NCBI RefSeq assembly: GCF_028898945.1
Contig: NZ_CP118607.1
Coordinates: 5,256,001 to 5,320,000 of the forward strand
Direction: 5' to 3'
Length of the DNA: 64,000 nucleotides
From: Pseudomonas sp. PSKL.D1
GTDB lineage: Bacteria > Pseudomonadota > Gammaproteobacteria > Pseudomonadales > Pseudomonadaceae
Positions 38,048 through 49,793 of the stretch are shown one piece after another; positions within the stretch are counted from its first letter, which is position 1, and each line of letters begins with the position of its first letter. Below the pieces are notes generated by a model, which saw only the letters and a list, made by a program, of their open reading frames with translations, was not told the origin of the DNA and searched no databases. The position numbers and the translations under genes were made by a program.

Positions 38048-39442
38048 CTAGGCTTCGCACGCCGAAGAGGCTGGGTTTACCAGTCGCTCGAGGGTCGCAC
38101 GGTCCAAAATTTTCGTATCCAGTTTGATATAGATGGCGGCCTCTTCTGCCACCACCACAGCGTCGGTCACACCCGGCACAGCCATCAGGCGTTCGGTCAG
38201 GCCGGCTTCCCGGACTGCCTCAGGCGTCAGCGGCATGCGCAAGCTGGTCACATACGGCGGCTCGTTCATGCGCAAGGCCACAACCAGCCAGATGGCACAC
38301 AGCACCGCGCAACCGAGAAACACCGTGTTCAGCCCGCCATGCTGGAACAACCAGCCGCCGAGGATGCCACCCAATGCAGCGCCAAGGAACTGGCTGGTGG
38401 AATACACCCCCATCGCCGTCCCTTTGCCACCTGCAGGTGACACCTTGCTCACCAGCGAAGGCAGCGAGGCCTCCAACAGGTTGAATGCGGTAAAGAATAC
38501 CACGGTGCCAATCACGAGTCCGCGCAAACCGTCAGCCCACTCCCAGAAGTATATCTCTGTGAGCAGCAACACACTGACTGCGCCAGCCAGCACGCGTTTC
38601 ATCTTGCGCTTTTTTTCGCCGTAGATGATGAACGGGACCATTGCAAAAAATGAGATGAACAGCGCGGTCAGGTATACCCACCAGTGCTGCTCCTTCGGCA
38701 GGCCGCCACGCTCGACAAAGGCCAGCGGCAAGGCCACGAAGCTGGCCATGAGGATGGCGTGAAGCACAAATATGCCTACGTCCAGGCGCAGAAGGTCCGG
38801 ATGGCGCAGGGTCGGGCCGAGGGCCTGGCGCGCCACACCCGACTCGCGGTGCTGCAGCGTCGTGTGAGTGTTGGGCACCACGAAGGCGATCAGCAGGATA
38901 CCAACCAGGGCAAGGCCTGCAGTGGCGAGGAACAATCCTGACAAACCAAAGGCACTTGTGAGTAGCGGGCCGACGACCATTGCCACGGCAAACGACAGGC
39001 CGATGCTCATGCCGATCATGGCCATGGCCTTGGTGCGGTGCTGCTCGCGGGTAAGGTCGGACAACAAGGCCATGACCGCAGCGGAAATCGCCCCGGCGCC
39101 CTGCAGAATTCGCCCGGCGATCACGCCCCAGATGGAGTCGGCCTGCGCCGCCAGGATGCTGCCCAAGGCAAAGACGATCAGCCCCAGGTAAATCACCGGG
39201 CGGCGCCCGATGCGGTCGGAAACCATCCCGAACGGGATCTGCAACACGGCCTGGGTCAGGCCATAGGCGCCAATGGCGAGGCCAATCAGCGCAGGGGTGG
39301 CACCGGCCAGGTCCATGCCGTAAGTGGCCAGCACCGGCAACACCATGAACATGCCCAGCATACGAAAGGCAAAGACCAGGGCCAGGCCGCCTGCGGCGCG
39401 GGTTTCGCTGCCACTCATGCGTTCGTTGTGGGTGTCGTGCAT
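38048..39442 (-). CDS. MFS transporter with C-terminal soluble domain
   Basis: A 464-residue major facilitator superfamily protein with 12 predicted helices. The A-like motif [20 protein letters not shown] lies between helices 2 and 3, and [15 protein letters not shown] opens the second half. The last 70 residues form a soluble domain ([26 protein letters not shown]) resembling a small metal- or nucleotide-binding fold. It is divergent from uvrA and upstream of ssb. The substrate is unknown. Confidence 0.9.
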   Translation of the reverse strand: MHDTHNERMSGSETRAAGGLALVFAFRMLGMFMVLPVLATYGMDLAGATPALIGLAIGAYGLTQAVLQIPFGMVSDRIGRRPVIYLGLIVFALGSILAAQADSIWGVIAGRILQGAGAISAAVMALLSDLTREQHRTKAMAMIGMSIGLSFAVAMVVGPLLTSAFGLSGLFLATAGLALVGILLIAFVVPNTHTTLQHRESGVARQALGPTLRHPDLLRLDVGIFVLHAILMASFVALPLAFVERGGLPKEQHWWVYLTALFISFFAMVPFIIYGEKKRKMKRVLAGAVSVLLLTEIYFWEWADGLRGLVIGTVVFFTAFNLLEASLPSLVSKVSPAGGKGTAMGVYSTSQFLGAALGGILGGWLFQHGGLNTVFLGCAVLCAIWLVVALRMNEPPYVTSLRMPLTPEAVREAGLTERLMAVPGVTDAVVVAEEAAIYIKLDTKILDRATLERLVNPASSACEA

Positions 39443-39571
39443 GGATTAACCTCGTGTGAACCGGCGGCGATTCTATCAGTCCCACGGCGTGACGGCATAT
39501 ACGTGACGCTTTGCCGCGTACTGGCGGGGCGCCGTATACTCCCTTGTTTATGCCCGCCGAGCGAGGCCGCA

Positions 39572-42406
39572 GTGGACAAGATCCTGATTCGTGGGGCACG
39601 TACCCACAACCTGAAGAACATCGACCTGACCCTGCCGCGCGACAAGCTGATCGTGATCACCGGCCTGTCCGGGTCCGGCAAGTCATCCCTGGCATTCGAC
39701 ACGCTGTACGCCGAAGGCCAGCGGCGCTACGTGGAATCGCTGTCGGCCTATGCCCGGCAGTTTTTGTCGATGATGGAAAAGCCCGACGTCGACACCATCG
39801 AGGGTTTGTCGCCGGCCATCTCCATCGAACAGAAGTCGACTTCGCATAACCCACGCTCGACCGTCGGCACGATCACCGAGATCTACGACTACCTGCGTTT
39901 GCTGTATGCCCGCGTAGGCACGCCACGCTGCCCGGACCACGACATTCCGCTGGAAGCGCAAACGATCAGCCAGATGGTCGACCTTGTGCTGGAGCGCCCC
40001 GAAGGCAGCAAGCTGATGCTGCTGGCCCCGGTGGTGCGCGAGCGCAAGGGTGAACACCTGGCCGTGTTCGACGAGTTGCGGGCTCAAGGCTTCGTGCGCG
40101 CCCGGGTCAACGGCAAGCTGTATGAGCTGGATGAACTGCCCAAGCTGGACAAGCAGAAGAAACACAGCATCGATGTGGTGGTAGACCGCTTCAAGGTGCG
40201 TGCCGACCTGCAGCAACGCTTGGCTGAATCATTTGAGACAGCGTTGAAACTGGCTGACGGTATTGCCTTGGTGGCACCGATGGACGACGAAGAAGGCGAA
40301 GAGATGATTTTCTCCGCGCGCTTCGCCTGCCCGGTGTGCGGCCACGCCATCAGCGAGCTGGAGCCCAAGCTGTTCTCCTTCAACAACCCGGCCGGCGCCT
40401 GCCCGACCTGCGATGGCCTGGGGGTGAAGCAGTTCTTCGACACCAAGCGCCTGGTCAACAGTGAGCTGACACTGGCGGAAGGTGCGATACGCGGCTGGGA
40501 CCGGCGCAACGTTTATTACTTCCAGATGCTTGGCTCACTGGCCGCGCATTACGGTTTCAGCCTTGAGGAGCCCTTCGGTGAACTGTCGCCGGAGCATCAG
40601 AAGGTCATTCTGCAAGGCAGTGGCAAACAAAGCGTCGACTTTAAATACCTCAACGACCGGGGCGACATCGTCAAGCGTTCGCACCCCTTCGAAGGGATTG
40701 TGCCGAACCTTGAGCGGCGCTACCGCGAGACCGAATCGGCCACCGTACGCGAAGAGCTGGCCAAGTTCCTGGGCACGCAGCCATGCCCCGACTGCCGTGG
40801 CACCCGCCTGCGTCGTGAAGCGCGCCACGTATGGGTGGGCGAAAAGACCCTGCCAGCGGTAACCAACCTGCCAATCGGCGAAGCCAGCGACTACTTTGGC
40901 GGGCTGACGCTGACTGGCCGCCGGGGTGAGATCGCGGCGAAGATCCTGAAGGAAATCTGCGAGCGTTTGCAGTTTTTGGTCAACGTTGGCCTCGACTACC
41001 TGACCCTCGACCGCAGTGCCGACACGTTGTCGGGCGGTGAAGCACAGCGTATACGCCTGGCCAGCCAGATCGGTGCCGGCCTGGTGGGTGTGATGTACAT
41101 TCTCGATGAGCCGTCCATCGGTCTTCATCAACGCGACAACGACCGCCTGCTGGCCACCCTCAATCACTTGCGTGACCTGGGCAATACGGTAATCGTGGTC
41201 GAACATGATGAAGACGCTATCCGCCTGGCCGATTACGTCGTCGACATCGGCCCGGGCGCGGGTGTACATGGCGGGCAGATTGTTGCCGAAGGTTCGCCGC
41301 AGGAGGTCATGAGCCACCCTGACTCGCTCACGGGTAAATACTTGTCCGGGCGCAAGAAAATCGTGGTGCCTGCCAAACGCACGCCGCGCGACAAGAAGCT
41401 ACAGCTCAAGTTGAAGGGTGCACGCGGCAACAACCTGCAGAATGTAGACCTCGAAATCCCGGTCGGGTTGATGACTTGCGTGACGGGTGTATCCGGCTCG
41501 GGCAAGTCGACCCTGATCAACAACACCCTGTTCCCCCTCGCAGCAACTGCCCTCAATGGCGCAAGCAGCCTGGAAGCGGCACCACACAGCAGCATGGACG
41601 GCCTGCAGCACCTTGATAAGGTGGTGGATATCGATCAGAGCCCGATTGGCCGTACTCCGCGGTCAAACCCTGCGACCTATACCGGCATCTTCACGCCAAT
41701 CCGTGAGCTGTTCTCTGGCGTGCCGGAGTCACGTTCACGCGGCTATGGCCCAGGGCGTTTTTCGTTCAACGTCAAAGGTGGCCGATGTGAAGCATGCCAG
41801 GGCGATGGCCTGATCAAAGTGGAGATGCACTTTTTGCCGGACATCTACGTGCCGTGCGATGTGTGCAAGAGCAAGCGTTACAACCGCGAAACCCTGGAGA
41901 TCAAGTACAAGGGCAAGAACATCCACGAGGTGCTGGAAATGACCATCGAGGATGCCCGCGAGTTCTTCGACGCGGTACCGGCCTTGGCGCGCAAGCTGCA
42001 GACGTTGATGGATGTGGGTTTGTCCTACATCAAGCTGGGGCAGTCGGCGACCACGTTGTCGGGCGGCGAGGCGCAACGGGTCAAGCTGTCGCGCGAACTG
42101 TCCAAGCGGGATACCGGCAAGACGCTATACATTCTTGACGAACCGACCACGGGCCTGCACTTTGCGGACATCCAGCAGCTGCTGGATGTATTGCATCGCC
42201 TGCGTGACCATGGCAACACCGTTGTGGTGATCGAGCACAATCTGGATGTCATCAAGACAGCGGACTGGCTGGTGGACCTGGGGCCGGAAGGCGGCTCCAA
42301 GGGCGGCCAGATCATCGCTTGTGGTACTCCGGAAGAGTTGAGTGAGATGAAACAGTCGTACACAGGGCATTACCTGAAGCCACTGCTGGAACGTGACCGG
42401 GCCTGA
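39572..42406 (+). CDS. uvrA: Excinuclease ABC subunit A
   Basis: UvrA is the damage-recognition ATPase of nucleotide excision repair. The 944-residue protein has two ABC domains: Walker [18 protein letters not shown] near residue 30 and a second [15 protein letters not shown] near residue 643. Zinc-finger Cys pairs ([13 protein letters not shown] with CPTC, and CEACQGDG with CDVC) and two signature sequences ([25 protein letters not shown]) are present. The GTG at 39572 follows GAGG and begins the canonical [15 protein letters not shown]; the longer frame upstream overlaps the divergent MFS gene and is spurious. Confidence 0.97.
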   Translation: MDKILIRGARTHNLKNIDLTLPRDKLIVITGLSGSGKSSLAFDTLYAEGQRRYVESLSAYARQFLSMMEKPDVDTIEGLSPAISIEQKSTSHNPRSTVGTITEIYDYLRLLYARVGTPRCPDHDIPLEAQTISQMVDLVLERPEGSKLMLLAPVVRERKGEHLAVFDELRAQGFVRARVNGKLYELDELPKLDKQKKHSIDVVVDRFKVRADLQQRLAESFETALKLADGIALVAPMDDEEGEEMIFSARFACPVCGHAISELEPKLFSFNNPAGACPTCDGLGVKQFFDTKRLVNSELTLAEGAIRGWDRRNVYYFQMLGSLAAHYGFSLEEPFGELSPEHQKVILQGSGKQSVDFKYLNDRGDIVKRSHPFEGIVPNLERRYRETESATVREELAKFLGTQPCPDCRGTRLRREARHVWVGEKTLPAVTNLPIGEASDYFGGLTLTGRRGEIAAKILKEICERLQFLVNVGLDYLTLDRSADTLSGGEAQRIRLASQIGAGLVGVMYILDEPSIGLHQRDNDRLLATLNHLRDLGNTVIVVEHDEDAIRLADYVVDIGPGAGVHGGQIVAEGSPQEVMSHPDSLTGKYLSGRKKIVVPAKRTPRDKKLQLKLKGARGNNLQNVDLEIPVGLMTCVTGVSGSGKSTLINNTLFPLAATALNGASSLEAAPHSSMDGLQHLDKVVDIDQSPIGRTPRSNPATYTGIFTPIRELFSGVPESRSRGYGPGRFSFNVKGGRCEACQGDGLIKVEMHFLPDIYVPCDVCKSKRYNRETLEIKYKGKNIHEVLEMTIEDAREFFDAVPALARKLQTLMDVGLSYIKLGQSATTLSGGEAQRVKLSRELSKRDTGKTLYILDEPTTGLHFADIQQLLDVLHRLRDHGNTVVVIEHNLDVIKTADWLVDLGPEGGSKGGQIIACGTPEELSEMKQSYTGHYLKPLLERDRA

Positions 42407-42420
42407 TCGGCCTGAGCACG

Positions 42421-42459
42421 AAAAAAGCCCCTGATACCAAAGGCACCAGGGGCTTTTTT
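42421..42459. terminator. Terminator between uvrA and ftnA
   Basis: AAAAAAGCCCCTG / CAGGGGCTTTTTT form a 13-base-pair stem with a 13-base loop between convergent uvrA and ftnA; A/T runs on both sides allow it to work in either direction. Confidence 0.88.
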
Positions 42460-42474
42460 TCGCCTGTGGATAAC

Positions 42475-42939
42475 TTACATCTGCGATTGCAGGTAGTTTT
42501 CCAGGCCGATGGCTTTGATCAGGCCTTGCTGCTTCTCCAGCCAGTAGGTGTGATCTTCTTCGGTATCGGCCAACTGAGCCCTTAGCACGTCGCGGCTAAT
42601 GTAGTCTTTGTGCTTTTCGCACAACTCAATGCCTGTGCACAGGGCGGCGCGCACCTTGTACTCGAGCTTGAGATCGGCCGCGATCATTTCCGGCACTGTC
42701 GTGCCTACTTCCAGGTCATCCGCGCGCATGTCGGGGGTGCCTTCGAGCATAAGGATACGACGCATCAGGGCATCAGCGTGTTGGGTCTCTTCTTCCATCT
42801 CGTGGTTGATACGCTCATAGAGCTTGGTCAAGCCCCAGTCTTCGTACATGCGCGAGTGGATGAAATACTGGTCGCGTGCTGCCAGTTCGCCCTTCAGCAA
42901 CGTGACGAGGTAGTTGATTACGTCCGGGTGACCTTGCAT
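42475..42939 (-). CDS. ftnA: Ferritin-like iron storage protein (FtnA; often annotated bacterioferritin)
   Basis: A 154-residue iron-storage protein that oxidises and stores iron. Di-iron ligands are recognisable: Glu18, Glu51 and His54 (EEETQHAD) and Glu/His in TEEDHTYW. The residue that binds heme in bacterioferritins (Met52) is Thr here, so heme binding is unlikely, as in P. aeruginosa FtnA, formerly called bfrA. The ATG at 42939 begins [12 protein letters not shown]; the 22-residue upstream extension is not family-like. Next to catalase, fitting an oxidative-stress role. Confidence 0.9.
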   Translation of the reverse strand: MQGHPDVINYLVTLLKGELAARDQYFIHSRMYEDWGLTKLYERINHEMEEETQHADALMRRILMLEGTPDMRADDLEVGTTVPEMIAADLKLEYKVRAALCTGIELCEKHKDYISRDVLRAQLADTEEDHTYWLEKQQGLIKAIGLENYLQSQM

Positions 42940-43060
42940 CGCCCTGCTTCTCCGTGTGAACTCATTCAATGCACATAGTGTGAACCAGCTTTTACTCGCG
43001 GTCACGGGAAAACGCGCAATTAGAAGTAAAAAATCGGTTAAACAGTAGTGATATTCATTG

Positions 43061-43087
43061 AAAAACCGCCCTAATGAGGGCGGTTCT
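43061..43087 (-). terminator. Terminator after katA
   Basis: On the minus strand AACCGCCCTCATTAGGGCGGTTTTT forms an 8-9 base-pair stem followed by a T-run, 16 bases after the katA stop. Confidence 0.85.
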
Positions 43088-43102
43088 ACTTCTCATTTCG
43101 AC

Positions 43103-44542
43103 TCAGCAGAGATTTATGCCCAATGCCTCGGCAATACCCTCACCGTAGGCTGGGTCGGCTTTGAAGAAGTACTGCAGTTGACGCTGAACTACGTCTTCGC
43201 TCACACCCACCATGGTGCCGGCAATGTTGTTGATCAGCAGTGCCTTCTGTTCATCACTCATCAAACGGAACAGCGCACCGGCGTGGCTGTAGTAATCGTT
43301 GTCTTCTCGGTGATCGTAGCGGTCAGCCGAGCCACTGAGGGCCAACGCCGGCTCTGCGTGCTGTGGCGACTGCTTGGGCGCGTTTGCGTAGCTATTGGGC
43401 TCGTAGTTAGGCGCGCTACCGTAAGCACCAGTGGCCATTGCGCCATCGCGTTGGTAGCTGTTCACAGGGCTGCGTGGAGCGTTGACTGGCAGTTGCTGAT
43501 GGTTGGTGCCAACGCGATAGCGGTGCGCATCAGCGTAAGCGAACACACGGCCTTGCAGCATGCGGTCAGGTGACAGGCCAACCCCCGGGACCATATTGCT
43601 TGGGCCGAAGGTGGCTTGTTCAACTTCTGCGAAGTAATTGAGCGGGTTACGGTTGAGTTCCAATACACCCACTTCAATCAATGGGAAGTCCTTCTGCGAC
43701 CAGGTTTTGGTGACGTCGAAGGGATTTTCGTCCCTGTTAGCAGCTTGAGCCTCGCTCATAACCTGAATGCAAACGGTCCAGCGCGGGAAGTCTTGGCGCT
43801 CAATGGCTTCAAACAGATCGCGTTGTGCGTAATCCGGGTCGGTGCCAGCAATACGGGCTGCATCGGCTGGAGCCAGGTTCTTGATGCCTTGCTGGGTTTT
43901 GAAATGCCACTTGACCCACGTACGTTCACCACTGGCACTGATCAGGCTGTAGGTGTGGCTACCAAAGCCATGCATGTGGCGGTAACCATCCGGAATGCCA
44001 CGGTCAGAGAACAGGATGGTGATCTGGTGCAACGCCTCAGGCGAGTGCGACCAGAAATCCCACATCATCTGGGCGTTTTTCAGGTTGGTTTGCGGGTGGC
44101 GCTTCTGGGTGTGGATAAAGTCCGGGAATTTCAGCGGGTCGCGAATGAAGAACACAGGCGTGTTGTTACCCACAATGTCCCAGTTGCCTTCCTCGGTGTA
44201 GAACTTGAGTGCGAAGCCACGTGGGTCGCGCTCTGTATCAGCTGAGCCGCGCTCGCCACCCACCGTGGAGAAACGCAGGAAGGTCTCGGTCTGCTTGCCA
44301 ACCTCTTCGAACAGCTTGGCCTTTGTATAACCAGTGATATCGCGGGTAACGGTGAAAGTGCCAAACGCGCCGGAGCCCTTGGCGTGAACACGACGTTCCG
44401 GGATATTTTCACGATTGAAGTGAGCCAGCTTTTCGATCAGGTGGAAGTCATCGAGCAACAGCGGGCCACGCGGGCCGGCGGAGCGGGAATTCTGGTTGTC
44501 GGCTACAGGTGCACCGCTGGCGGTGGTAAGAATTTTGCTCAT
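43103..44542 (-). CDS. katA: Monofunctional heme catalase
   Basis: Catalase disproportionates hydrogen peroxide. The 479-residue protein is a small-subunit, clade 3-like enzyme: catalytic His in [15 protein letters not shown], Asn in [16 protein letters not shown]-region residues after [12 protein letters not shown], and proximal Tyr in [15 protein letters not shown]. It ends LGINLC. The 172-base gap to rplQ includes that gene's terminator; I could not support an OxyR site in it. Confidence 0.95.
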   Translation of the reverse strand: MSKILTTASGAPVADNQNSRSAGPRGPLLLDDFHLIEKLAHFNRENIPERRVHAKGSGAFGTFTVTRDITGYTKAKLFEEVGKQTETFLRFSTVGGERGSADTERDPRGFALKFYTEEGNWDIVGNNTPVFFIRDPLKFPDFIHTQKRHPQTNLKNAQMMWDFWSHSPEALHQITILFSDRGIPDGYRHMHGFGSHTYSLISASGERTWVKWHFKTQQGIKNLAPADAARIAGTDPDYAQRDLFEAIERQDFPRWTVCIQVMSEAQAANRDENPFDVTKTWSQKDFPLIEVGVLELNRNPLNYFAEVEQATFGPSNMVPGVGLSPDRMLQGRVFAYADAHRYRVGTNHQQLPVNAPRSPVNSYQRDGAMATGAYGSAPNYEPNSYANAPKQSPQHAEPALALSGSADRYDHREDNDYYSHAGALFRLMSDEQKALLINNIAGTMVGVSEDVVQRQLQYFFKADPAYGEGIAEALGINLC

Positions 44543-44668
44543 GGGCTCTCCTTATCGGTCTTGAATTGCCGGCTAAACGGCTTGAGAAGGAGTATTGCGG
44601 AGCGCCTGCCTCATAACAAATTCATTACATGACTTATATCAATAGAAATTAACAATACATGAAGACAC

Positions 44669-44696
44669 AAAAAACCGGGCACTAGGCCCGGTTCTT
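44669..44696 (-). terminator. Terminator of the alpha operon after rplQ
   Basis: AACCGGGC / GCCCGGTT with loop CTAGT is followed on the minus strand by TTTT, 19 bases after the rplQ stop. Confidence 0.88.
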
Positions 44697-44714
44697 TGTA
44701 GCAGACAGAACGTC

Positions 44715-45101
44715 TTACTCAGCAGCTTCTACAGCACCGACGACCGGACGATCAACCAGCTCGACGTACGCCATAGGCGCGTTGTCGCCAGCGCGGAAAC
44801 CGCACTTCAGGATGCGCAGGTAGCCGCCCTGACGGGTGGCGTAACGCTTGCCCAGGTCGTTGAACAGTTTGCCAACAGCGGACTTCGAACGGGTACGGTC
44901 GAAGGCCAGACGACGGTTAGCAACGCTGTCTTCCTTGGCCAGGGTGATCAGCGGCTCGGCAACGCGGCGCAGTTCCTTGGCTTTCGGCAGGGTGGTTTTG
45001 ATCAGCTCGTGCTCGATCAACGACACTGCCATGTTCTGGAACATAGCCTTGCGGTGAGAGCTGGTACGGCTCAGGTGACGTCCACTTTTACGATGACGCA
45101 T
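44715..45101 (-). CDS. rplQ: Ribosomal protein L17
   Basis: A 50S subunit protein of 128 residues that lies near the peptide exit tunnel. It starts [20 protein letters not shown] with the basic family N terminus and has [16 protein letters not shown] and [19 protein letters not shown]. It is the last gene of the alpha operon, 42 bases after rpoA, and has a terminator downstream. It has a short acidic tail (VGAVEAAE). Confidence 0.97.
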   Translation of the reverse strand: MRHRKSGRHLSRTSSHRKAMFQNMAVSLIEHELIKTTLPKAKELRRVAEPLITLAKEDSVANRRLAFDRTRSKSAVGKLFNDLGKRYATRQGGYLRILKCGFRAGDNAPMAYVELVDRPVVGAVEAAE

Positions 45102-45143
45102 GATTCATTCCTTACCAAACACTACGTTCGGTGATTACGACGA

Positions 45144-46145
45144 TCAGGCGGTCGCCTTGTCGTCTTTCTTAAGACTTGCAGGCGGCCAGTTGTCGAGGCG
45201 CATGCCGAGAGACAGACCACGAGAGGCCAGGACGTCCTTGATTTCAGTCAGGGACTTCTTGCCCAGGTTAGGAGTCTTCAACAACTCTACTTCGGTACGC
45301 TGAATCAGGTCGCCGATGTAGTAGATGTTCTCCGCCTTGAGGCAGTTGGCCGAACGTACAGTCAGTTCCAGGTCGTCAACCGGGCGCAGCAGGATCGGAT
45401 CGATCTCGTCTTCCTGCTCGACTACGACAGGCTCGCTGTCACCTTTGAGGTCGACGAACGCGGCCAGCTGCTGTTGCAGGATGGTCGCAGCGCGGCGGAT
45501 AGCCTCTTCAGGATCCAGGGTGCCGTTGGTTTCCAGATCAATGACCAGCTTGTCCAGGTTGGTACGCTGTTCAACACGGGCGTTCTCGACCACATAGGCG
45601 ATACGACGCACCGGGCTGAACGAAGCGTCCAGCTGCAGACGGCCAATGCTACGGCTTTCGTCTTCGTCGGTTTGACGGGAGTCGGCCGGCTCGTAACCGC
45701 GACCACGAGCTACGGTGAGCTTCATGTTCAGGGCGCCGTTGGACGCCAGGTTCGCGATTACGTGATCGGGGTTGACGATCTCGACATCGTGATCCAGCTG
45801 AATATCGGCAGCGGTAACCACCCCCGAACCCTTCTTCGACAAGGTCAGCGTAACTTCGTCACGACCGTGCAGCTTGATAGCCAGGCCTTTCAGGTTCAAC
45901 AGGATTTCAATTACGTCTTCCTGTACACCTTCGATCGCGGAGTACTCATGGAGTACGCCATCGATCTCGGCCTCGACTACTGCACAGCCAGGCATGGAGG
46001 ACAACAGGATGCGGCGCAGCGCGTTGCCCAGGGTATGGCCGAAACCACGCTCGAGAGGCTCGAGCGTGATTTTAGCGCGGGTTGGACTGACTACTTGCAC
46101 GTCGATGTGACGAGGAGTCAGGAACTCATTTACCGAAATCTGCAT
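45144..46145 (-). CDS. rpoA: RNA polymerase alpha subunit
   Basis: The 333-residue alpha subunit dimerises to nucleate RNA polymerase and contacts UP elements and activators. The N-terminal domain (about 1-235) has [20 protein letters not shown], and the C-terminal domain (about 250-320) has [20 protein letters not shown] and [21 protein letters not shown] linker rich in Glu/Asp joins them. Encoded in the alpha operon between rpsD and rplQ. Confidence 0.97.
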
Positions 46146-46167
46146 GGATGCACCTATTTTCTAGCCC

Positions 46168-46788
46168 TTACTTGGAGTAGAGCTCGACAATCAGGTTTTC
46201 GTTGATGTCGGCAGACAGGTCGCCGCGAGCAGGAACGTTCTTGAAAACGCCCGACTTTTTAGCAGCATCTACGTCTACCCACTCAACGCGGCCACGCTGG
46301 GCGCACAGTTCAAGGGCTTGAACAATGCGCAGCTGGTTCAGCGACTTCTCGCGAACCGAGACCACGTCACCCGGACGAACTTGGTAGGATGGAATGTTTA
46401 CAGTCTTACCGTTGACGCTGATCGCTTTGTGCGAAACCAGCTGACGGGACTCGGAACGAGTCGAGCCGAAGCCCATACGGTAAACGACGTTATCCAGACG
46501 GCACTCGAGCAGTTGCAGCAGGTTTTCACCAGTTGCGCCTTTTTTCGAGGCAGCAGCTTGGTAGTAACCGCGGAACTGACGCTCCAGAACACCGTAGATA
46601 CGACGGACTTTTTGTTTCTCGCGCAGCTGGGTACCGTAGTCGGACTGACGGCCACGGCGCTGGCCGTGGATACCTGGGGCTGCTTCGATGTTGCACTTCG
46701 ATTCCAGAGCGCGAACGCCGCTCTTCAGGAACAGGTCAGTGCCTTCACGACGAGACAGTTTGCATTTTGGACCAATGTAACGTGCCAT
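46168..46788 (-). CDS. rpsD: Ribosomal protein S4
   Basis: A 206-residue 30S assembly protein. It starts [20 protein letters not shown] and has the S4 RNA-binding domain with [20 protein letters not shown]. Only one Cys near the N terminus lies at KCKL, so this is the zinc-free (C-) form. In enterobacteria S4 is the autoregulator of the alpha operon; whether the same holds here is not shown by the sequence. Confidence 0.97.
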   Translation of the reverse strand: MARYIGPKCKLSRREGTDLFLKSGVRALESKCNIEAAPGIHGQRRGRQSDYGTQLREKQKVRRIYGVLERQFRGYYQAAASKKGATGENLLQLLECRLDNVVYRMGFGSTRSESRQLVSHKAISVNGKTVNIPSYQVRPGDVVSVREKSLNQLRIVQALELCAQRGRVEWVDVDAAKKSGVFKNVPARGDLSADINENLIVELYSK

Positions 46789-46803
46789 TCTTCTGTCTCC
46801 TGA

Positions 46804-47193
46804 TTACACGCGGCGCTTCTTCGGCGGACGGCACCCGTTGTGCGGGATTGGCGTCACGTCGGTGATGCTGGCGATCTTGTAGCCACAGCTGTTCAATGCA
46901 CGAACGGCGGACTCACGACCTGGACCTGGACCCTTGACGTTAACGTCGAGGTTTTTCAGACCGTATTCCAGCGCAGCTTGACCAGCACGCTCAGCAGCGA
47001 TCTGAGCTGCGAACGGGGTGGATTTGCGCGAACCACGGAAACCCGAACCACCGGAGGTCGCCCAGGACAAAGCATTGCCCTGACGGTCGGTGATGGTCAC
47101 GATGGTGTTGTTGAAAGACGCATGGATGTGGGCGATGCCATCAACCACTGTCTTTTTGACTTTCTTACGAGGACGAGCAGCAGGTTTTGCCAT
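46804..47193 (-). CDS. rpsK: Ribosomal protein S11
   Basis: A 129-residue protein of the 30S platform that contacts the Shine-Dalgarno region. It shows [40 protein letters not shown] and the basic C terminus [12 protein letters not shown], all expected. Located 15 bases before rpsD and 18 bases after rpsM in the alpha operon. Confidence 0.97.
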
Positions 47194-47211
47194 GTCTATA
47201 TTCCTGGGCGA

Positions 47212-47568
47212 TTACTTGCGGATCGGCTTACGCGGGCCCTTACGGGTGCGTGCGTTGGTCTTGGTGCGCTGACCGCGAACCGGCAGACCTTTACGATGAC
47301 GCAGGCCGCGGTAGCAACCCAGGTCCATCAAGCGTTTGATCTTCATGTTGATGTCACGACGCAGGTCACCTTCGGTGGTGAACTTCGCAACTTCGCCACG
47401 CAGGGTTTCGATTTGCTCGTCGCTCAGATCCTTGATCTTAGCGGCTGGGTTTACACCAGCGTCTGCACAGATCTTCTGTGCAGTTGTGCGACCGACACCA
47501 TAGATGTAGGTCAGCGAGATAACAGTATGCTTGTTATCTGGAATGTTGACGCCTGCAATACGGGCCAT
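47212..47568 (-). CDS. rpsM: Ribosomal protein S13
   Basis: A 118-residue 30S head protein that contacts the 50S subunit and P-site tRNA. It starts [20 protein letters not shown], has the helix-hairpin-helix region [20 protein letters not shown], and ends with a basic tail GPRKPIRK. It is the first gene of the alpha operon, downstream of the promoter at 47628-47656. Confidence 0.97.
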
Positions 47569-47627
47569 TCAGTGGGACTCCAATTGACAGCTACCTACGC
47601 CCCGGAAGCCAAGAAATAGGGCGCGAG

Positions 47628-47656
47628 ATAATATCGCTGTAGAAACGAATAATCAA
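47628..47656 (-). promoter_or_regulatory. Sigma-70-type promoter of the alpha operon (rpsM)
   Basis: TTGATT (47651-47656) and TATTAT (47628-47633) with a 17-base spacer, 60 bases upstream of rpsM. It lies directly beyond the hairpin at 47655-47682, so the alpha operon can be transcribed independently of spc. Confidence 0.72.
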
Positions 47657-47682
47657 CCCAGCAGCACACTAGCTGCTGGGTT
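47655..47682 (-). terminator. Hairpin between rpmJ and rpsM
   Basis: An 11-base-pair perfect stem AACCCAGCAGC / GCTGCTGGGTT with a 6-base loop lies 18 bases after the rpmJ stop. It is followed by GATTATTCGTTT, so it may act as a weak terminator or attenuator of the spc operon. The stem touches the -35 box of the next promoter. Confidence 0.62.
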
Positions 47683-47699
47683 TGAAGCGCAGATCACAC

Positions 47700-47816
47700 T
47701 CAGCCTTGGCGCTGTTTGTGACGCGGTTCCGCGCTGCAGATCACTCGTACGACGCCTTCGCGACGGATGATCTTGCAGTTACGGCACAGCTTTTTCACCG
47801 ATGCACGAACTTTCAT
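47700..47816 (-). CDS. rpmJ: Ribosomal protein L36
   Basis: A 38-residue protein that completes the 50S subunit. It reads [17 protein letters not shown] near its start, and zinc ligands Cys11, Cys14, Cys27 and His33 are present, so this is the zinc-containing (C+) form. It is too short for many gene finders. It follows secY by 28 bases and ends the spc operon. Confidence 0.95.
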
Positions 47817-47844
47817 TACCGACTCCTCGAACCTTAGGGGCGTA

Positions 47845-49176
47845 TCAGCGCAGCAGACCGCTGCCACCGTAGCCTTTCAGGTTGGCTTTCTTCATCAGGG
47901 ATTCGTACTGGTGCGAAACGAGGTGCGATTGTACTTGGGACATGAAGTCCATCACAACCACTACCACAATCAGCAACGAGGTCCCGCCAAGGTAGAACGG
48001 CACATTTGCTGCCACCACCAGGAACTGGGGCAGAAGGCAGACGGCCATCATGTAAAGAGCACCGAACATGGTCAAACGGGTCAGAACGCCATCAATGTAG
48101 CGCGCCGACTGCTCACCAGGACGGATACCCGGAATAAAGGCACCGGACTTCTTCAGGTTTTCCGCTACGTCTTTCGGGTTGAACATCAACGCTGTGTAGA
48201 AGAAGCAGAAGAAAATGATCCCTGCACTAAACAGCAGAATGTTCAACGGCTGACCAGGAGCGATCGACTGCGAGATGTCCTGCAGCCAGCCCATACCTTC
48301 AGACTGACCGAACCAGGCACCCAGCGAAGCCGGGAACAGCAGAATGCTGCTCGCGAAAATGGCCGGGATTACGCCCGCCATGTTCACTTTCAACGGCAAG
48401 TGGCTGGTCTGCGCGGCGAAGACCTTGCGGCCTTGCTGACGCTTGGCGTAATGAACAGCGATACGACGCTGACCACGCTCAATGAACACCACGAAACCGA
48501 TAATCGCTACTGCCAGCAAACCGATTGCGACCAGGGCGAAAATGTTGATATCGCCTGTGCGTGCAGACTCGAAAGACTGCCCGATTGCTCTCGGAAGACC
48601 GGCAACGATACCTGCGAAGATCAACATCGAGATACCGTTGCCCACACCGCGCTCGGTGATCTGTTCGCCCAGCCACATCATGAACATCGCGCCAGCCACA
48701 AAGGTGGAGACGGCGACGACATGGAAGCCCAGACCTACAGAAAACGCCACGCCCTGGTTGGCCAGGCCAATGGACATGCCAATGGCTTGAACCAGCGCCA
48801 GGATAACGGTGCCGTAGCGGGTGTACTGGCTGATCTTGCGACGGCCAGCTTCACCTTCCTTCTTCAACTGCTCCAGCTGTGGGCTGACAGCGGTCATGAG
48901 CTGCATGATGATCGACGCCGAAATGTACGGCATGATCCCCAGTGCAAAAATACTCATGCGCTCCAGCGCACCGCCGGAAAACATGTTGAACAAGCTAAGA
49001 ATGGTCCCCTCATTCTGCCGGAACAGATCCGCGAGACGGTCAGGGTTGATGCCTGGTACCGGGATGTGCGCGCCAATCCGATAGACGATGATCGCCATGA
49101 ACAGAAAGCGCAGACGAGCCCAGAGTTCCGACATCCCGCCCTTACCGAGCGAAGAGAGAGCACCTTGCTTAGCCAT
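47845..49176 (-). CDS. secY: Preprotein translocase subunit SecY
   Basis: SecY is the protein-conducting channel of the inner membrane. The 443-residue protein has ten hydrophobic helices; [20 protein letters not shown] begins helix 1, [20 protein letters not shown] is the conserved region before helix 2, and helices 7-10 contain [18 protein letters not shown]. It starts immediately after the rplO stop and is the penultimate gene of the spc operon. Confidence 0.97.
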
Positions 49177-49611
49177 TTATTCCTCGAACTTGCCGCCAGC
49201 TGCTTCGATAGCCGCACGCGCACCCTTGGTGGCTGCGATGCCCTTGATGGTGACTGCGCGAGTAACTTCGCCAGACAGCATGATTTTCACACGCTGAATG
49301 TGCTGGTTGATCACGTTGGCATCCTTCAGGGACTGCACGGAGATCACGTCGCCTTCCACTTTAGCCAGCTCGGACAGACGCACTTCAGCGCGGTCCATGG
49401 CCTTCAGGGAAACGAAGCCGAACTTCGGCAGACGACGGTGCAGCGGCTGTTGACCGCCTTCGAAGCCTGGAGCGATCGAACCGCCCGAACGGGAGGTCTG
49501 ACCTTTGTGGCCACGGCCGCCAGTCTTACCCAGACCGCTACCGATACCACGACCTGGACGATGCTTCTCGCGACGGGAACCCGGCGCTGGACTCAGATCA
49601 TTGAGTTTCAT
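49177..49611 (-). CDS. rplO: Ribosomal protein L15
   Basis: A 144-residue 50S core protein. It starts [20 protein letters not shown] with a Gly-rich basic loop ([17 protein letters not shown]) and the conserved [20 protein letters not shown]. It is three bases after rpmD and abuts secY with no gap. Confidence 0.97.
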   Translation of the reverse strand: MKLNDLSPAPGSRREKHRPGRGIGSGLGKTGGRGHKGQTSRSGGSIAPGFEGGQQPLHRRLPKFGFVSLKAMDRAEVRLSELAKVEGDVISVQSLKDANVINQHIQRVKIMLSGEVTRAVTIKGIAATKGARAAIEAAGGKFEE

Positions 49612-49614
49612 CGA

Positions 49615-49791
49615 TTAACCCTCGACCTTCAGCATGTAGTAAGCCTTGTTGATCATCCCGCGGTTCTCGGGAGTATCCTGGACTTCTACAGTGTGACCGA
49701 TACGACGCAGACCCAAGCCTTTAACGCACAGTTTGTGGTTAGGCAGACGGCCCGAGACGCTCTTGATCAGCGTTACTTTTACGGTTGCCAT
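49615..49791 (-). CDS. rpmD: Ribosomal protein L30
   Basis: A 58-residue 50S protein, too short for many gene finders. It reads [20 protein letters not shown] at its start and ends [13 protein letters not shown], with [20 protein letters not shown] between. It is two bases after rpsE and three before rplO. Confidence 0.95.
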   Translation of the reverse strand: MATVKVTLIKSVSGRLPNHKLCVKGLGLRRIGHTVEVQDTPENRGMINKAYYMLKVEG

Positions 49792-49793
49792 GA

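Noticed and set aside
44543..44714. OxyR site upstream of katA
   Set aside because: I looked for ATAG-N7-CTAT repeats and found only partial matches; the claim cannot be supported.
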